Of a stretch of DNA of 64,000 bases, positions 33,021-46,900 are shown piece after piece. The stretch is from Plumapathes pennacea (taxonomy: Eukaryota > Cnidaria > Anthozoa > Antipatharia > Myriopathidae): positions 1 to 64,000 of the forward strand of contig OZ038464.1 of the NCBI GenBank assembly GCA_964036295.1, in the 5' to 3' direction. Positions within the stretch are counted from its first letter, which is position 1, and each line of letters opens with the position of its first letter. The notes below the pieces were generated by a model. It had not been told where the DNA came from and did no database searches. It saw only the letters and a list, made by a program, of their open reading frames with translations. Position numbers and translations under genes: made by a program.

Positions 33021-35369
33021 CAAAGTTCTAAGCCATTCTATTGCTATATCTCACCAACGGATGACGATAGATCACGCAAATGTATTGCAGAATGTCTTTT
33101 GATAGTCCCAGGAAGATTTCCTGAAAGTTTCAAGAGTTTTCAATTTTTGGCCAAAATCGGCAAAAAACCCTGGGCTATAGCCTTACGTTTTTGTCAAAAT
33201 TCCAAGATTTTTCGACCTTCTCCGAATCGCATGAAACTTTCAGGAAATGTTGCTGGGACTATTCCGACGCGTTTTGCATAGTTTTTGTAAACTTTTAGGC
33301 CACGCGTCGTGAGAAATTACAGCAAATCATCGTCTAATTAAAACGTCGCGCTTCTCAAAGTTTGTAAGATAGTTTTATTGCTATATCTCACCAACGGATG
33401 ACGATAGATCACGCAAATGTATTGCAGAATGTCTTCTTATAGTCCCAGGAAGGTTTCCTGAAAGTTTCAAGAGTTTTCAATTTTTGGCCAAAATCGGCCA
33501 AAAACCCTGGGCTATAGCCTTACGTTTTTGTCAAAATTCCAAGATTTTTCGACCTTCTCCGAATCGCATGAAACTTTCAGGAAATGTTGCTGGGACTATT
33601 CCGACGCGTTTTGCATAGTTTTTGTAAACTTTTAGGCCACGCGTCAAGAGAAATTACAGCAAATCATCGTCTAATTAAAACGTCGCGCTTTTCAAAGTTC
33701 TAAGCCATTTTACTGCTATATCTCACCAACGGATGATGATAGATCACGCAAATGTATTGGAGAATGTCTTCTTATAGTGCCGGGAAGGTTTCCTGAAAGT
33801 TTCAAGAGTTTTCAATTTTTGGCCAAAATCGGCCAAAAACCCTGGGCTATAGCCTTACGTTTTTGTCAAAATTCCAAGATTTTTCGACCTCCTCCGAATC
33901 GCATGAAACTTTCAGGAAATGTTGCTGGGACTATTCCGACGCGTTTTGCATAATTTTTGTAAACTTTTAGGCCACACATCGTGAGAAATTACAGCAAGTC
34001 ATCGTCTAATTAAAACGTTGCGCTTTTCAAAGTTCTAAGCCATTCTATTGCTATATCTCACCAACGGATGACGATAGATCACGCAAATGTATTGCAGAAT
34101 GTCTTCTTATAGTCCCAGGAAGGTTTCCTGAAAGTTTCAAGAGTTTTCAATTTTTGGCCAAAATCGGCCAAAAACCCTGGGCTATAGCCTTACGTTTTTG
34201 TCAAAATTCCAAGATTTTTCGACCTCCTCCGAATCGCATGAAACTTTCAGGAAATGTTGCTGGGACTATTCCGACGCGTTTTGCATAGTTTTTGTAAACT
34301 TTTAGGCCACGCGTCGTGAGAAATTACAGCAAATCATCGTCTAATTAAAACGTCGCGCTTTTCAAAGTTCTAAGCCATTCTATTGCTATATCTCACCAAC
34401 GGATGACGATAGATCACGCATATGTATTGCAGAATGTCTTTTGATAGTCCCAGGAAGGTTTCCTGAAAGTTTCAAGAGTTTTCAATTTTTGGCCAAAATC
34501 GGCCAAAAACCCTGGGCTATAGCCTTACGTTTTTGTCAAAATTCCAAGATTTTTCGACCTTCTCCGAATCGCATGAAACTTTCAGGAAATGTTGCTGGGA
34601 CTATTCCGACGCGTTTTGCATAGTTTTTGTAAACTTTTAGGCCACGCGTCGTGAGAAATTACAGCAAATCATCGTCTAATTAAAACGTCGCGCTTCTCAA
34701 AGTTTGTAAGATAGTTTTATTGCTATATCTCACCAACGGATGACGATAGATCACGCAAATGTATTGCAGAATGTCTTCTTATAGTGCCGGGAAGGTCTCC
34801 TGAAAGTTTCAAGAGTTTTCAATTTTTGGCCAAAATCGGCCAAAAACCCTGGGCTATAGCCTTACGTTTTTGTCAAAATTCCAAGATTTTTCGACCTCCT
34901 CCGAATCGCATGAAACTTTCAGGAAATGTTGCTGGGACTATTCCGACGCGTTTTGCATAATTTTTGTAAACTTTTAGGCCACACATCGTGAGAAATTACA
35001 GCAAATCATCGTCTAATTAAAACGTCGCGCTTTTCAAAGTTCTAAGCCATTCTATTGCTATATCTCACCAACGGATGACGATAGATCACGCAAATGTATT
35101 GCAGAATGTCTTTTGATAGTCCCAGGAAGATTTCCTGAAAGTTTCAAGAGTTTTCAATTTTTGGCCAAAATCGGCAAAAAACCCTGGGCTATAGCCTTAC
35201 GTTTTTGTCAAAATTCCAAGATTTTTCGACCTTCTCCGAATCGCATGAAACTTTCAGGAAATGTTGCTGGGACTATTCCGACGCGTTTTGCATAGTTTTT
35301 GTAAACTTTTAGGCCACGCGTCGTGAGAAATTACAGCAAATCATCGTCTAATTAAAACGTCGCGCTTCT
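33021..35369. repeat. Copy of about 25.0-27.6 kb with one monomer lost
   Basis: 33021 (GGCAAAAAA), 33356 (B) and 33693 (TATTGGAG) match 24965-25637 at +8,056 bp. From 34363 (GCATATG), 34698 (B, GGTCTCC) and 35035 (GGCAAAAAA), the match is to 26642-27314 at +7,721 bp. The 335-bp change occurs in 34028, one monomer that replaces two adjacent near-identical A monomers (25972 and 26307): head of the first, CCTCCTCC and tail of the second. Confidence 0.83.
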
Positions 35370-36713
35370 CAAAGTTTGTAAGATAGTTTTATTGCTATAT
35401 CTCACCAACGGATGACGATAGATCACGCAAATGTATTGCAGAATGTCTTCTTATAGTCCCAGGAAGGTTTCCTGAAAGTTTCAAGAGTTTTCAATTTTTG
35501 GCCAAAATCGGCCAAAAACCCTGGGCTATAGCCTTACGTTTTTGTCAAAATTCCAAGATTTTTCGACCTTCTCCGAATCGCATGAAACTTTCAGGAAATG
35601 TTGCTGGGACTATTCGGACGCGTTTTGCATAGTTTTTGTAAACTTTTAGGCCACGCGTCAAGAGAAATTACAGCAAGTCATCGTCTAATTAAAACGTTGC
35701 GCTTTTCAAAGTTCTAAGCCATTCTATTGCTATATCTCACCAACGGATGACGATAGATCACGCAAATGTATTGCAGAATGTCTTTTGATAGTCCCAGGAA
35801 GGTTTCCTGAAAGTTTCAAGAGTTTTCAATTTTTGGCCAAAATCGGCCAAAAACCCTGGGCTATAGCCTTACGTTTTTGTCAAAATTCCAAGATTTTTCG
35901 ACCTTCTCCGAATCGCATGAAACTTTCAGGAAATGTTGCTGGGACTATTCCGACGCGTTTTGCATACTTTTTGTAAACTTTTAGGCCACGCGTCAAGAGA
36001 AATTACAGCAAATCATTGTCTAATTAAAACGTCGCGCTTTTCAAAGTTCTAAGCCATTTTACTGCTATATCTCACCAACGGATGATGATAGATCACGCAA
36101 ATGTATTGCAGAATGTCTTCTTATAGTGCCGGGAAGGTTTCCTGAAAGTTTCAAGAGTTTTCAATTTTTGGCCAAAATCGGCCAAAAACCCTGGGCTATA
36201 GCCTTACGTTTTTGTCAAAATTCCAAGATTTTTCGACCGCCTCCGAATCGCATGAAACTTTCAGGAAATGTTGCTGGAACTATTCTGACGCGTTTTGCAT
36301 AGTTTTTGTAAACTTTTAGGCCACGCGTCGTGAGAAATTACAGCAAATCATCGTCTAATTAAAACGTCGCGCTTTTCAAAGTTTGTAAGATAGTTTTATT
36401 GCTATATCTCACCAACGGATGACGATAGATCACGCAAATGTATTGCAGAATGTCTTCTTATAGTCCCAGGAAGGTTTCCTGAAAGTTTCAAGAGTTTTCA
36501 ATTTTTGGCCAAAATCGGCCAAAAACCCTGGGCTATAGCCTTACGTTTTTGTCAAAATTCCAAGATTTTTCGACCTCCTCCGAATCGCATGAAACTTTCA
36601 GGAAATGTTGCTGGGACTATTCCGACGCGTTTTGCATAGTTTTTGTAAACTTTTAGGCCACGCGTCGTGAGAAATTACAGCAAATCATCGTCTAATTAAA
36701 ACGTCGCGCTTTT
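35370..36713. repeat. Recombinant four-monomer segment
   Basis: 35370 (B with TTCGGAC and a CGTCAAGAG...GCAAGTC...GTTGCGC tail, an unusual combination), 35707 (CTTTTGATAG, GCATAC, CATTGTC), 36042 (TTTTACTG, CCGCCTCC, GGAACTATTCTG) and 36377 (B, CCTCCTCC). The subtypes are all known elsewhere; the order is not, which marks a patch built by exchange. Confidence 0.7.
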
Positions 36714-39700
36714 CAAAGTTCTAAGCCATTCTATTGCTATATCTCACCAACGGATGACGATAGATCACGCAAATGTATTGCAGAATGTCTTTTGATAGTC
36801 CCAGGAAGATTTCCTGAAAGTTTCAAGAGTTTTCAATTTTTGGCCAAAATCGGCAAAAAACCCTGGGCTATAGCCTTACGTTTTTGTCAAAATTCCAAGA
36901 TTTTTCGACCTTCTCCGAATCGCATGAAACTTTCAGGAAATGTTGCTGGGACTATTCCGACGCGTTTTGCATAGTTTTTGTAAACTTTTAGGCCACGCGT
37001 CGTGAGAAATTACAGCAAATCATCGTCTAATTAAAACGTCGCGCTTCTCAAAGTTTGTAAGATAGTTTTATTGCTATATCTCACCAACGGATGACGATAG
37101 ATCACGCAAATGTATTGCAGAATGTCTTCTTATAGTCCCAGGAAGGTTTCCTGAAAGTTTCAAGAGTTTTCAATTTTTGGCCAAAATCGGCCAAAAACCC
37201 TGGGCTATAGCCTTACGTTTTTGTCAAAATTCCAAGATTTTTCGACCTTCTCCGAATCGCATGAAACTTTCAGGAAATGTTGCTGGGACTATTCCGACGC
37301 GTTTTGCATAGTTTTTGTAAACTTTTAGGCCACGCGTCAAGAGAAATTACAGCAAATCATCGTCTAATTAAAACGTCGCGCTTTTCAAAGTTCTAAGCCA
37401 TTTTACTGCTATATCTCACCAACGGATGATGATAGATCACGCAAATGTATTGGAGAATGTCTTCTTATAGTGCCGGGAAGGTTTCCTGAAAGTTTCAAGA
37501 GTTTTCAATTTTTGGCCAAAATCGGCCAAAAACCCTGGGCTATAGCCTTACGTTTTTGTCAAAATTCCAAGATTTTTCGACCTCCTCCGAATCGCATGAA
37601 ACTTTCAGGAAATGTTGCTGGGACTATTCCGACGCGTTTTGCATAATTTTTGTAAACTTTTAGGCCACACATCGTGAGAAATTACAGCAAGTCATCGTCT
37701 AATTAAAACGTTGCGCTTTTCAAAGTTCTAAGCCATTCTATTGCTATATCTCACCAACGGATGACGATAGATCACGCAAATGTATTGCAGAATGTCTTCT
37801 TATAGTCCCAGGAAGGTTTCCTGAAAGTTTCAAGAGTTTTCAATTTTTGGCCAAAATCGGCCAAAAACCCTGGGCTATAGCCTTACGTTTTTGTCAAAAT
37901 TCCAAGATTTTTCGACCTTCTCCGAATCGCATGAAACTTTCAGGAAATGTTGCTGGGACTATTCCGACGCGTTTTGCATAGTTTTTGTAAACTTTTAGGC
38001 CACGCGTCGTGAGAAATTAGAGCAAATCATCGTCTAATTAAAACGTCGCGCTTTTCAAAGTTCTAAGCCATTCTATTGCTATATCTCACCAACGGATGAC
38101 GATAGATCACGCAAATGTATTGCAGAATGTCTTCTTATAGTCCCAGGAAGGTTTCCTGAAAGTTTCAAGAGTTTTCAATTTTTGGCCAAAATCGGCCAAA
38201 AACCCTGGGCTATAGCCTTACGTTTTTGTCAAAATTCCAAGATTTTTCGACCTCCTCCGAATCGCATGAAACTTTCAGGAAATGTTGCTGGGACTATTCC
38301 GACGCGTTTTGCATAGTTTTTGTAAACTTTTAGGCCACGCGTCGTGAGAAATTACAGCAAATCATCGTCTAATTAAAACGTCGCGCTTTTCAAAGTTCTA
38401 AGCCATTCTATTGCTATATCTCACCAACGGATGACGATAGATCACGCATATGTATTGCAGAATGTCTTTTGATAGTCCCAGGAAGATTTCCTGAAAGTTT
38501 CAAGAGTTTTCAATTTTTGGCCAAAATCGGCCAAAAACCCTGGGCTATAGCCTTACGTTTTTGTCAAAATTCCAAGATTTTTCGACCTCCTCCGAATCGC
38601 ATGAAACTTTCAGGAAATGTTGCTGGGACTATTCCGACGCGTTTTGCATAATTTTTGTAAACTTTTAGGCCACACATCGTGAGAAATTACAGCAAATCAT
38701 CGTCTAATTAAAACGTCGCGCTTTTCAAAGTTCTAAGCCATTCTATTGCTATATCTCACCAACGGATGACGATAGATCACGCAAATGTATTGCAGAATGT
38801 CTTTTGATAGTCCCAGGAAGATTTCCTGAAAGTTTCAAGAGTTTTCAATTTTTGGCCAAAATCGGCAAAAAACCCTGGGCTATAGCCTTACGTTTTTGTC
38901 AAAATTCCAAGATTTTTCGACCTTCTCCGAATCGCATGAAACTTTCAGGAAATGTTGCTGGGACTATTCCGACGCGTTTTGCATAGTTTTTGTAAACTTT
39001 TAGGCCACGCGTCGTGAGAAATTACAGCAAATCATCGTCTAATTAAAACGTCGCGCTTCTCAAAGTTTGTAAGATAGTTTTATTGCTATATCTCACCAAC
39101 GGATGACGATAGATCACGCAAATGTATTGCAGAATGTCTTCTTATAGTCCCAGGAAGGTTTCCTGAAAGTTTCAAGAGTTTTCAATTTTTGGCCAAAATC
39201 GGCCAAAAACCCTGGGCTATAGCCTTACGTTTTTGTCAAAATTCCAAGATTTTTCGACCTTCTCCGAATCGCATGAAACTTTCAGGAAATGTTGCTGGGA
39301 CTATTCCGACGCGTTTTGCATAGTTTTTGTAAACTTTTAGGCCACGCGTCAAGAGAAATTACAGCAAATCATCGTCTAATTAAAACGTTGCGCTTTTCAA
39401 AGTTCTAAGCCATTTTACTGCTATATCTCACCAACGGATGATGATAGATCACGCAAATGTATTGGAGAATGTCTTCTTATAGTGCCGGGAAGGTTTCCTG
39501 AAAGTTTCAAGAGTTTTCAATTTTTGGCCAAAATCGGCCAAAAACCCTGGGCTATAGCCTTACGTTTTTGTCAAAATTCCAAGATTTTTCGACCTCCTCC
39601 GAATCGCATGAAACTTTCAGGAAATGTTGCTGGGACTATTCCGACGCGTTTTGCATAATTTTTGTAAACTTTTAGGCCACACATCGTGAGAAATTACAGC

Positions 39701-40736
39701 AAGTCATCGTCTAATTAAAACGTTGCGCTTTTCAAAGTTCTAAGCCATTCTATTGCTATATCTCACCAACGGATGACGATAGATCACGCAAATGTATTGC
39801 AGAATGTCTTCTTATAGTCCCAGGAAGGTTTCCTGAAAGTTTCAAGAGTTTTCAATTTTTGGCCAAAATCGGCCAAAAACCCTGGGCTATAGCCTTACGT
39901 TTTTGTCAAAATTCCAAGATTTTTCGACCTTCTCCGAATCGCATGAAACTTTCAGGAAATGTTGCTGGGACTATTCCGACGCGTTTTGCATAGTTTTTGT
40001 AAACTTTTAGGCCACGCGTCGTGAGAAATTAGAGCAAATCATCGTCTAATTAAAACGTCGCGCTTTTCAAAGTTCTAAGCCATTCTATTGCTATATCTCA
40101 CCAACGGATGACGATAGATCACGCAAATGTATTGCAGAATGTCTTCTTATAGTCCCAGGAAGGTTTCCTGAAAGTTTCAAGAGTTTTCAATTTTTGGCCA
40201 AAATCGGCCAAAAACCCTGGGCTATAGCCTTACGTTTTTGTCAAAATTCCAAGATTTTTCGACCTCCTCCGAATCGCATGAAACTTTCAGGAAATGTTGC
40301 TGGGACTATTCCGACGCGTTTTGCATAGTTTTTGTAAACTTTTAGGCCACGCGTCGTGAGAAATTACAGCAAATCATCGTCTAATTAAAACGTCGCGCTT
40401 TTCAAAGTTCTAAGCCATTCTATTGCTATATCTCACCAACGGATGACGATAGATCACGCATATGTATTGCAGAATGTCTTTTGATAGTCCCAGGAAGATT
40501 TCTGAAAGTTTCAAGAGTTTTCAATTTTTGGCCAAAATCGGCCAAAAACCCTGGGCTATAGCCTTACGTTTTTGTCAAAATTCCAAGATTTTTCGACCTT
40601 CTCCGAATCGCATGAAACTTTCAGGAAATGTTGCTGGGACTATTCCGACGCGTTTTGCATAATTTTTGTAAACTTTTAGGCCACACATCGTGAGAAATTA
40701 CAGCAAGTCATCGTCTAATTAAAACGTTGCGCTTTT
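36714..40736. repeat. Six-monomer higher-order unit, two copies (2,012 bp)
   Basis: Copy 1: 36714 (GGCAAAAAA), 37049 (B), 37386 (TATTGGAG), 37721, 38056 and 38391 (GCATATG). Copy 2: 38726, 39061 (B), 39398 (TATTGGAG), 39733, 40068 and 40403 (GCATATG). Markers are 2,012 bp apart. The last monomer of copy 2 lacks one C in GAAGATTTCCTG and is 334 bp. Confidence 0.86.
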
Positions 40737-41740
40737 CAAAGTTCTAAGCCATTCTATTGCTATATCTCACCAACGGATGACGATAGATCACGCAAATGTA
40801 TTGCAGAATGTCTTCTTATAGTCCCAGGAAGGTTTCCTGAAAGTTTCAAGAGTTTTCAATTTTTGGCCAAAATCGGCCAAAAACCCTGGGCTATAGCCTT
40901 ACGTTTTTGTCAAAATTCCAAGATTTTTCGACCTTCTCCGAATCGCATGAAACTTTCAGGAAATGTTGCTGGGACTATTCCGACGCGTTTTGCATAGTTT
41001 TTGTAAACTTTTAGGCCACGCGTCGTGAGAAATTAGAGCAAATCATCGTCTAATTAAAACGTCGCGCTTTTCAAAGTTCTAAGCCATTCTATTGCTATAT
41101 CTCACCAACGGATGACGATAGATCACGCAAATGTATTGCAGAATGTCTTCTTATAGTCCCAGGAAGGTTTCCTGAAAGTTTCAAGAGTTTTCAATTTTTG
41201 GCCAAAATCGGCCAAAAACCCTGGGCTATAGCCTTACGTTTTTGTCAAAATTCCAAGATTTTTCGACCTCCTCCGAATCGCATGAAACTTTCAGGAAATG
41301 TTGCTGGGACTATTCCGACGCGTTTTGCATAGTTTTTGTAAACTTTTAGGCCACGCGTCGTGAGAAATTACAGCAAATCATCGTCTAATTAAAACGTCGC
41401 GCTTTTCAAAGTTCTAAGCCATTCTATTGCTATATCTCACCAACGGATGACGATAGATCACGCATATGTATTGCAGAATGTCTTTTGATAGTCCCAGGAA
41501 GATTTCTGAAAGTTTCAAGAGTTTTCAATTTTTGGCCAAAATCGGCCAAAAACCCTGGGCTATAGCCTTACGTTTTTGTCAAAATTCCAAGATTTTTCGA
41601 CCTTCTCCGAATCGCATGAAACTTTCAGGAAATGTTGCTGGGACTATTCCGACGCGTTTTGCATAGTTTTTGTAAACTTTTAGGCCACGCGTCGTGAGAA
41701 ATTACAGCAAATCATCGTCTAATTAAAACGTCGCGCTTCT
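40737..41740. repeat. Three-monomer tandem duplication (1,004 bp) with a shared 1-bp deletion
   Basis: 40737, 41072 and 41407 repeat 39733, 40068 and 40403. Both GCATATG monomers (40403 and 41407) have GAAGATTTCTG, missing one C, so the deletion came before this duplication. The tail of 40403 (GCATAAT, CACACATCG, GCAAGTC, GTTGCGC) matches the tail of 39398, while the tail of 41407 is the ordinary one, which places the junction inside 40403. Confidence 0.85.
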
Positions 41741-43999
41741 CAAAGTTTGTAAGATAGTTTTATTGCTATATCTCACCAACGGATGACGATAGATCACGCA
41801 AATGTATTGCAGAATGTCTTCTTATAGTGCCGGGAAGGTCTCCTGAAAGTTTCAAGAGTTTTCAATTTTTGGCCAAAATCGGCCAAAAACCCTGGGCTAT
41901 AGCCTTACGTTTTTGTCAAAATTCCAAGATTTTTCGACCTCCTCCGAATCGCATGAAACTTTCAGGAAATGTTGCTGGGACTATTCCGACGCGTTTTGCA
42001 TAATTTTTGTAAACTTTTAGGCCACACATCGTGAGAAATTACAGCAAATCATCGTCTAATTAAAACGTCGCGCTTTTCAAAGTTCTAAGCCATTCTATTG
42101 CTATATCTCACCAACGGATGACGATAGATCACGCAAATGTATTGCAGAATGTCTTTTGATAGTCCCAGGAAGATTTCCTGAAAGTTTCAAGAGTTTTCAA
42201 TTTTTGGCCAAAATCGGCAAAAAACCCTGGGCTATAGCCTTACGTTTTTGTCAAAATTCCAAGATTTTTCGACCTTCTCCGAATCGCATGAAACTTTCAG
42301 GAAATGTTGCTGGGACTATTCCGACGCGTTTTGCATAGTTTTTGTAAACTTTTAGGCCACGCGTCGTGAGAAATTACAGCAAATCATCGTCTAATTAAAA
42401 CGTCGCGCTTCTCAAAGTTTGTAAGATAGTTTTATTGCTATATCTCACCAACGGATGACGATAGATCACGCAAATGTATTGCAGAATGTCTTCTTATAGT
42501 CCCAGGAAGGTTTCCTGAAAGTTTCAAGAGTTTTCAATTTTTGGCCAAAATCGGCCAAAAACCCTGGGCTATAGCCTTACGTTTTTGTCAAAATTCCAAG
42601 ATTTTTCGACCTTCTCCGAATCGCATGAAACTTTCAGGAAATGTTGCTGGGACTATTCCGACGCGTTTTGCATAGTTTTTGTAAACTTTTAGGCCACGCG
42701 TCAAGAGAAATTACAGCAAATCATCGTCTAATTAAAACGTCGCGCTTTTCAAAGTTCTAAGCCATTTTACTGCTATATCTCACCAACGGATGATGATAGA
42801 TCACGCAAATGTATTGGAGAATGTCTTCTTATAGTGCCGGGAAGGTTTCCTGAAAGTTTCAAGAGTTTTCAATTTTTGGCCAAAATCGGCCAAAAACCCT
42901 GGGCTATAGCCTTACGTTTTTGTCAAAATTCCAAGATTTTTCGACCTCCTCCGAATCGCATGAAACTTTCAGGAAATGTTGCTGGGACTATTCCGACGCG
43001 TTTTGCATAATTTTTGTAAACTTTTAGGCCACACATCGTGAGAAATTACAGCAAGTCATCGTCTAATTAAAACGTTGCGCTTTTCAAAGTTCTAAGCCAT
43101 TCTATTGCTATATCTCACCAACGGATGACGATAGATCACGCAAATGTATTGCAGAATGTCTTCTTATAGTCCCAGGAAGGTTTCCTGAAAGTTTCAAGAG
43201 TTTTCAATTTTTGGCCAAAATCGGCCAAAAACCCTGGGCTATAGCCTTACGTTTTTGTCAAAATTCCAAGATTTTTCGACCTTCTCCGAATCGCATGAAA
43301 CTTTCAGGAAATGTTGCTGGGACTATTCCGACGCGTTTTGCATAGTTTTTGTAAACTTTTAGGCCACGCGTCGTGAGAAATTAGAGCAAATCATCGTCTA
43401 ATTAAAACGTCGCGCTTTTCAAAGTTCTAAGCCATTCTATTGCTATATCTCACCAACGGATGACGATAGATCACGCAAATGTATTGCAGAATGTCTTCTT
43501 ATAGTCCCAGGAAGGTTTCCTGAAAGTTTCAAGAGTTTTCAATTTTTGGCCAAAATCGGCCAAAAACCCTGGGCTATAGCCTTACGTTTTTGTCAAAATT
43601 CCAAGATTTTTCGACCTTCTCCGAATCGCATGAAACTTTCAGGAAATGTTGCTGGGACTATTCGGACGCGTTTTGCATAGTTTTTGTAAACTTTTAGGCC
43701 ACGCGTCGTGAGAAATTACAGCAAATCATCGTCTAATTAAAACGTCGCGCTTTTCAAAGTTCTAAGCCATTCTATTGCTATATCTCACCAACGGATGACG
43801 ATAGATCACGCAAATGTATTGCAGAATGTCTTTTGATAGTCCCAGGAAGGTTTCCTGAAAGTTTCAAGAGTTTTCAATTTTTGGCCAAAATCGGCCAAAA
43901 ACCCTGGGCTATAGCCTTACGTTTTTGTCAAAATTCCAAGATTTTTCGACCTTCTCCGAATCGCATGAAACTTTCAGGAAATGTTGCTGGGACTATTCC

Positions 44000-46900
44000 G
44001 ACGCGTTTTGCATAATTTTTGTAAACTTTTAGGCCACGCGTCGTGAGAAATTACAGCAAATCATCGTCTAATTAAAACGTCGCGCTTTTCAAAGTTTGTA
44101 AGATAGTTTTATTGCTATATCTCACCGACGGATGACGATAGATCACGCAAATGTATTGCAGAATGTCTTCTTATAGTCCCAGGAAGGTTTCCTGAAAGTT
44201 TCAAGAGTTTTCAATTTTTGGCCAAAATCGGCCAAAAACCCTGGGCTATAGCCTTACGTTTTTGTCAAAATTCCAAGATTTTTCGACCTTCTCCGAATCG
44301 CATGAAACTTTCAGGAAATGTTGCTGGGACTATTCCGACGCGTTTTGCATACTTTTTGTAAACTTTTAGGCCACGGGTCGTGAGAAATTACAGCAAATCA
44401 TCGTCTAATTAAAACGTCGCGCTTTTCAAAGTTCTAAGCCATTCTATTGCTATATCTCACCAACGGATGATGATAGATCACGCAAATGTATTGCAGAATG
44501 TCTTCTTATAGTGCCAGGAAGGTTTCCTGAAAGTTTCAAGAGTTTTCAATTTTTGGCCAAAATCGGCCAAAAACCCTGGGCTATAGCCTTACGTTTTTGT
44601 CAAAATTCCAAGATTTTTCGACCTCCTCCGAATCGCATGAAACTTTCAGGAAATGTTGCTGGGACTATTCCGACGCGTTTTGCATAGTTTTTGTAAACTT
44701 TTAGGCCACGCGTCGTGAGAAATTACAGCAAATCATCGTCTAATTAAAACGTCGCGCTTTTCAAAGTTCTAAGCCATTCTATTGCTATATCTCACCAACG
44801 GATGATGATAGATCACGCAAATGTATTGCAGAATGTCTTCTTATAGTCCCAGGAAGGTTTCCTGAAAGTTTCAAGAGTTTTCAATTTTTGGCCAAAATCG
44901 GCCAAAAACCCTGGGCTATAGCCTTACGTTTTTGTCAAAATTCCAAGATTTTTCGACCTCCTCCGAATCGCATGAAACTTTCAGGAAATGTTGCTGGGAC
45001 TATTCCGACGCGTTTTGCATAGTTTTTGTAAACTTTTAGGCCACGCGTCAAGAGAAATTACAGCAAATCATCGTCTAATTAAAACGTCGCGCTTTTCAAA
45101 GTTCTAAGCCATTTTACTGCTATATCTCACCAACGGATGATGATAGATCACGCAAATGTATTGCAGAATGTCTTCTTATAGTGCCGGGAAGGTTTCCTGA
45201 AAGTTTCAAGAGTTTTCAATTTTTGGCCAAAATCGGCCAAAAACCCTGGGCTATAGCCTTACGTTTTTGTCAAAATTCCAAGATTTTTCGACCTTCTCCG
45301 AATCGCATGAAACTTTCAGGAAATGTTGCTGGGACTATTCGGACGCGTTTTGCATAGTTTTTGTAAACTTTTAGGCCACGCGTCGTGAGAAATTACAGCA
45401 AATCATCGTCTAATTAAAACGTCGCGCTTTTCAAAGTTCTAAGCCATTTGATTGCTATATCTCACCAACGGATGACGATAGATCACGCAAATGTATTGCA
45501 GAATGTCTTCTTATAGTCCCAGGAAGGTTTCCTGAAAGTTTCAAGAGTTTTCAATTTTTGGCCAAAATCGGCCAAAAACCCTGGGCTATAGCCTTACGTT
45601 TTTGTCAAAATTCCAAGATTTTTCGACCTTCTCCGAATCGCATGAAACTTTCAGGAAATGTTGCTGGGACTATTCCGACGCGTTTTGCATAGTTTTTGTA
45701 AACTTTTAGGCCACGCGTCGTGAGAAATTAGAGCAAATCATCGTCTAATTAAAACGTCGCGCTTTTCAAAGTTCTAAGCCATTCTATTGCTATATCTCAC
45801 CAACGGATGACGATAGATCACGCAAATGTATTGCAGAATGTCTTCTTATAGTCCCAGGAAGGTTTCCTGAAAGTTTCAAGAGTTTTCAATTTTTGGCCAA
45901 AATCGGCCAAAAACCCTGGGCTATAGCCTTACGTTTTTGTCAAAATTCCAAGATTTTTCGACCTTCTCCGAATCGCATGAAACTTTCAGGAAATGTTGCT
46001 GGGACTATTCCGACGCGTTTTGCATACTTTTTGTAAACTTTTAGGCCACGCGTCGTGAGAAATTAGAGCAAATCATCGTCTAATTAAAACGTCGCGCTTT
46101 TCAAAGTTCTAAGCCATTTTACTGCTATATCTCACCAACGGATGATGATAGATCACGCAAATGTATTGCAGAATGTCTTCTTATAGTGCCGGGAAGGTTT
46201 CCTGAAAGTTTCAAGAGTTTTCAATTTTTGGCCAAAATCGGCCAAAAACCCTGGGCTATAGCCTTACGTTTTTGTCAAATTTCCAAGATTTTTCGACCGC
46301 CTCCGAATCGCATGAAACTTTCAGGAAATGTTGCTGGAACTATTCTGACGCGTTTTGCATAGTTTTTGTAAACTTTTAGGCCACGCGTCGTGAGAAATTA
46401 CAGCAAATCATCGTCTAATTAAAACGTCGCGCTTTTCAAAGTTTGTAAGATAGTTTTATTGCTATATCTCACCAACGGATGACGATAAATCACGCAAATG
46501 TATTGCAGAATGTCTTCTTATAGTCCCAGGAAGGTTTCCTGAAAGTTTCAAGAGTTTTCAATTTTTGGCCAAAATCGGCCAAAAACCCTGGGCTATAGCC
46601 TTACGTTTTTGTCAAAATTCCAAGATTTTTCGACCTTCTCCGAATCGCATGAAACTTTCAGGAAATGTTGCTGGGACTATTCCGACGCGTTTTGCATACT
46701 TTTTGTAAACTTTTAGGCCACGCGTCAAGAGAAATTAGAGCAAATCATCGTCTAATTAAAACGTCGCGCTTTTCAAAGTTCTAAGCCATTTTATTGCTAT
46801 ATCTCACCAACGGATGATGATAGATCACGCAAATGTATTGCAGAATGTCTTCTTATAGTGCCGGGAAGGTTTCCTGAAAGTTTCAAGAGTTTTCAATTTT

